Shown: positions 63,299 to 64,000 of the stretch, one piece after another
Layout of the letters: every line of letters starts with the position of its first letter
Position numbering within the stretch: position 1 is the first letter of the stretch
Assembly: GCA_025146925.1 (NCBI GenBank)
Contig: CP102260.1
Coordinates: 1,007,001-1,071,000, forward strand
Reading direction: 5' to 3'
DNA length: 64,000 nt
DNA from: [Bacteroides] pectinophilus
GTDB lineage: Bacteria > Bacillota > Clostridia > Lachnospirales > Lachnospiraceae
Notes under the pieces: model-generated
Database searches by the model: none
What the model saw: the letters and a program-made list of their open reading frames with translations, nothing else
Told to the model about the DNA's origin: nothing
Translations under genes and position numbers: made by a program

Positions 63299-64000
63299 AT
63301 GAGTTTTACAGTAGAACAGCTCGAAGAGAAGAATATGGTTAAGCTTGTGATTACATCAAGCGATGAGGAATTCGAGAAGGGATTAGAGCAGGCATACAAC
63401 AAGAACAAGAGTAAGATTAATGTTCAGGGCTTCCGTAAGGGCAAGGCTCCACGTAAGATTATTGAAAAGTTCTATGGCAAGGAAGTATTCTTTGAGGATG
63501 CTGCTAATGCAATTATTCCTGAAGCATATGCAAAGGCTGCTGAAGAGAGCGGTCTTGAGATCGTATCACAGCCGGAGATTGGTCTTGTTCAGTTAGAAGA
63601 TGGCAAGCCATTCATCTTTTCAGCAACAGTAGCTGTTAAGCCTGAGGTTGAGCTTGGACAGTATAAGGGTGTTGAGGTTGCTAAGGCTGATGTTGAGGTA
63701 ACAGAAGATGATATTAATGCTGAACTTGATAAGGTAAGAGAGCAGAATTCAAGAACTGTTAATGTTGAGGACAGACCTGTTCAGGATAAGGACATGACAG
63801 TTATCGATTTTGAGGGCTTCATTGACGGACAGCCATTCCAGGGCGGAAAGGGCGAGAATTACCCACTTACAATCGGTTCACATTCATTTATTGATACATT
63901 TGAGGAACAGCTTATCGGTAAGAATATCGGTGAGGAGACAGAGGTTAATGTAACATTCCCTGAGGATTACCATGCTGAGGAGCTTAAGGGCAAGCCGGCT
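63299..64000 (+). CDS. tig: Trigger factor (partial, runs off the window)
   Basis: The first 234 codons are present. The ribosome-binding domain contains NVQGFRKGKAPRKIIEKFYG (about 42-61), and the FKBP-like isomerase domain begins near 150 (VIDFEGFIDGQPFQGGKGEN). Trigger factor binds nascent chains at the ribosome exit. AAGGAGG precedes the ATG. A weak TTGCTG-N16-TATGAT promoter-like pair lies at 63197-63224. The 3' end is beyond the window. Confidence 0.95.
   Translation, partial: MSFTVEQLEEKNMVKLVITSSDEEFEKGLEQAYNKNKSKINVQGFRKGKAPRKIIEKFYGKEVFFEDAANAIIPEAYAKAAEESGLEIVSQPEIGLVQLEDGKPFIFSATVAVKPEVELGQYKGVEVAKADVEVTEDDINAELDKVREQNSRTVNVEDRPVQDKDMTVIDFEGFIDGQPFQGGKGENYPLTIGSHSFIDTFEEQLIGKNIGEETEVNVTFPEDYHAEELKGKPA

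Overview
The window is chromosomal DNA of an anaerobic, spore-forming Firmicute, most likely a Lachnospiraceae-type clostridium. The evidence is a cotJABC spore-coat operon, an alpha/beta small acid-soluble spore protein, a SleC-type cortex-lytic protein beside a CwlC-like amidase, a group B-type [FeFe]-hydrogenase, CIRCE-controlled groESL and a TPP-riboswitch thiC operon. The genus cannot be fixed from the sequence alone.

Layout. 1-544: end of sufS and all of sufU. 667-1494: cotJA, cotJB and the 5' third of cotJC. 1478-32657: a 31,180-bp prophage inserted inside cotJC. 32661-33082: the 3' two thirds of cotJC. 33.1-64 kb: ordinary host genes, namely coaX, a fused glutamine-kinase-like/amidotransferase protein, a transglutaminase-like lipoprotein, ogg, groESL, a DUF1275 protein, a MATE exporter, an [FeFe]-hydrogenase, an Mbeg1-like hydrolase, a membrane foldase-like protein, ylmH, the amidase/SleC pair, a C39-like peptidase, a LysR regulator, a SEC-C protein, a methyltransferase, hslO, a putative Mn exporter, thiC-thiD-thiE, a SASP gene and the start of tig.

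The central observation is the prophage. A 14-bp core (AGGCACGGAAGAAC) flanks it. Joining the outer sides of the two cores restores a 205-codon cotJC frame that reads TDIGTEELAHLEMV across the join, as expected for the Mn-catalase-like CotJC family. Joining the inner sides gives an attP with an imperfect 96-bp dyad centred on the GA at core positions 11-12. The adjacent large serine recombinase is intact. This is the architecture of skin-like intervening elements, which are excised in the mother cell to rebuild a sporulation gene.

The prophage appears unable to package on its own. No terminase gene is present, and only the C-terminal part of the portal remains, fused to an unrelated early-gene N-terminus (15701-16831). 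The rest is an otherwise complete siphophage: a CI/Cro-type switch with operators, a replication and accessory block (HUH Rep-like, RNase H-like, HNH, an AcrIIA9/PcfK-family protein, PcfJ-like), capsid and connector genes, a tail chaperone pair joined by a predicted -1 frameshift, tape measure, tail fibres, holin and an M15 endolysin. Cargo includes a membrane-anchored DUF4041/GIY-YIG nuclease resembling the antiphage protein SNIPE. It also includes a minor capsid protein with an AT-rich HECGH metallopeptidase-like C-terminus, followed by a small Cys-rich candidate immunity gene. A perfect palindrome, TTGCACCGGTGCAA, recurs three times in the element, with a degenerate fourth copy.
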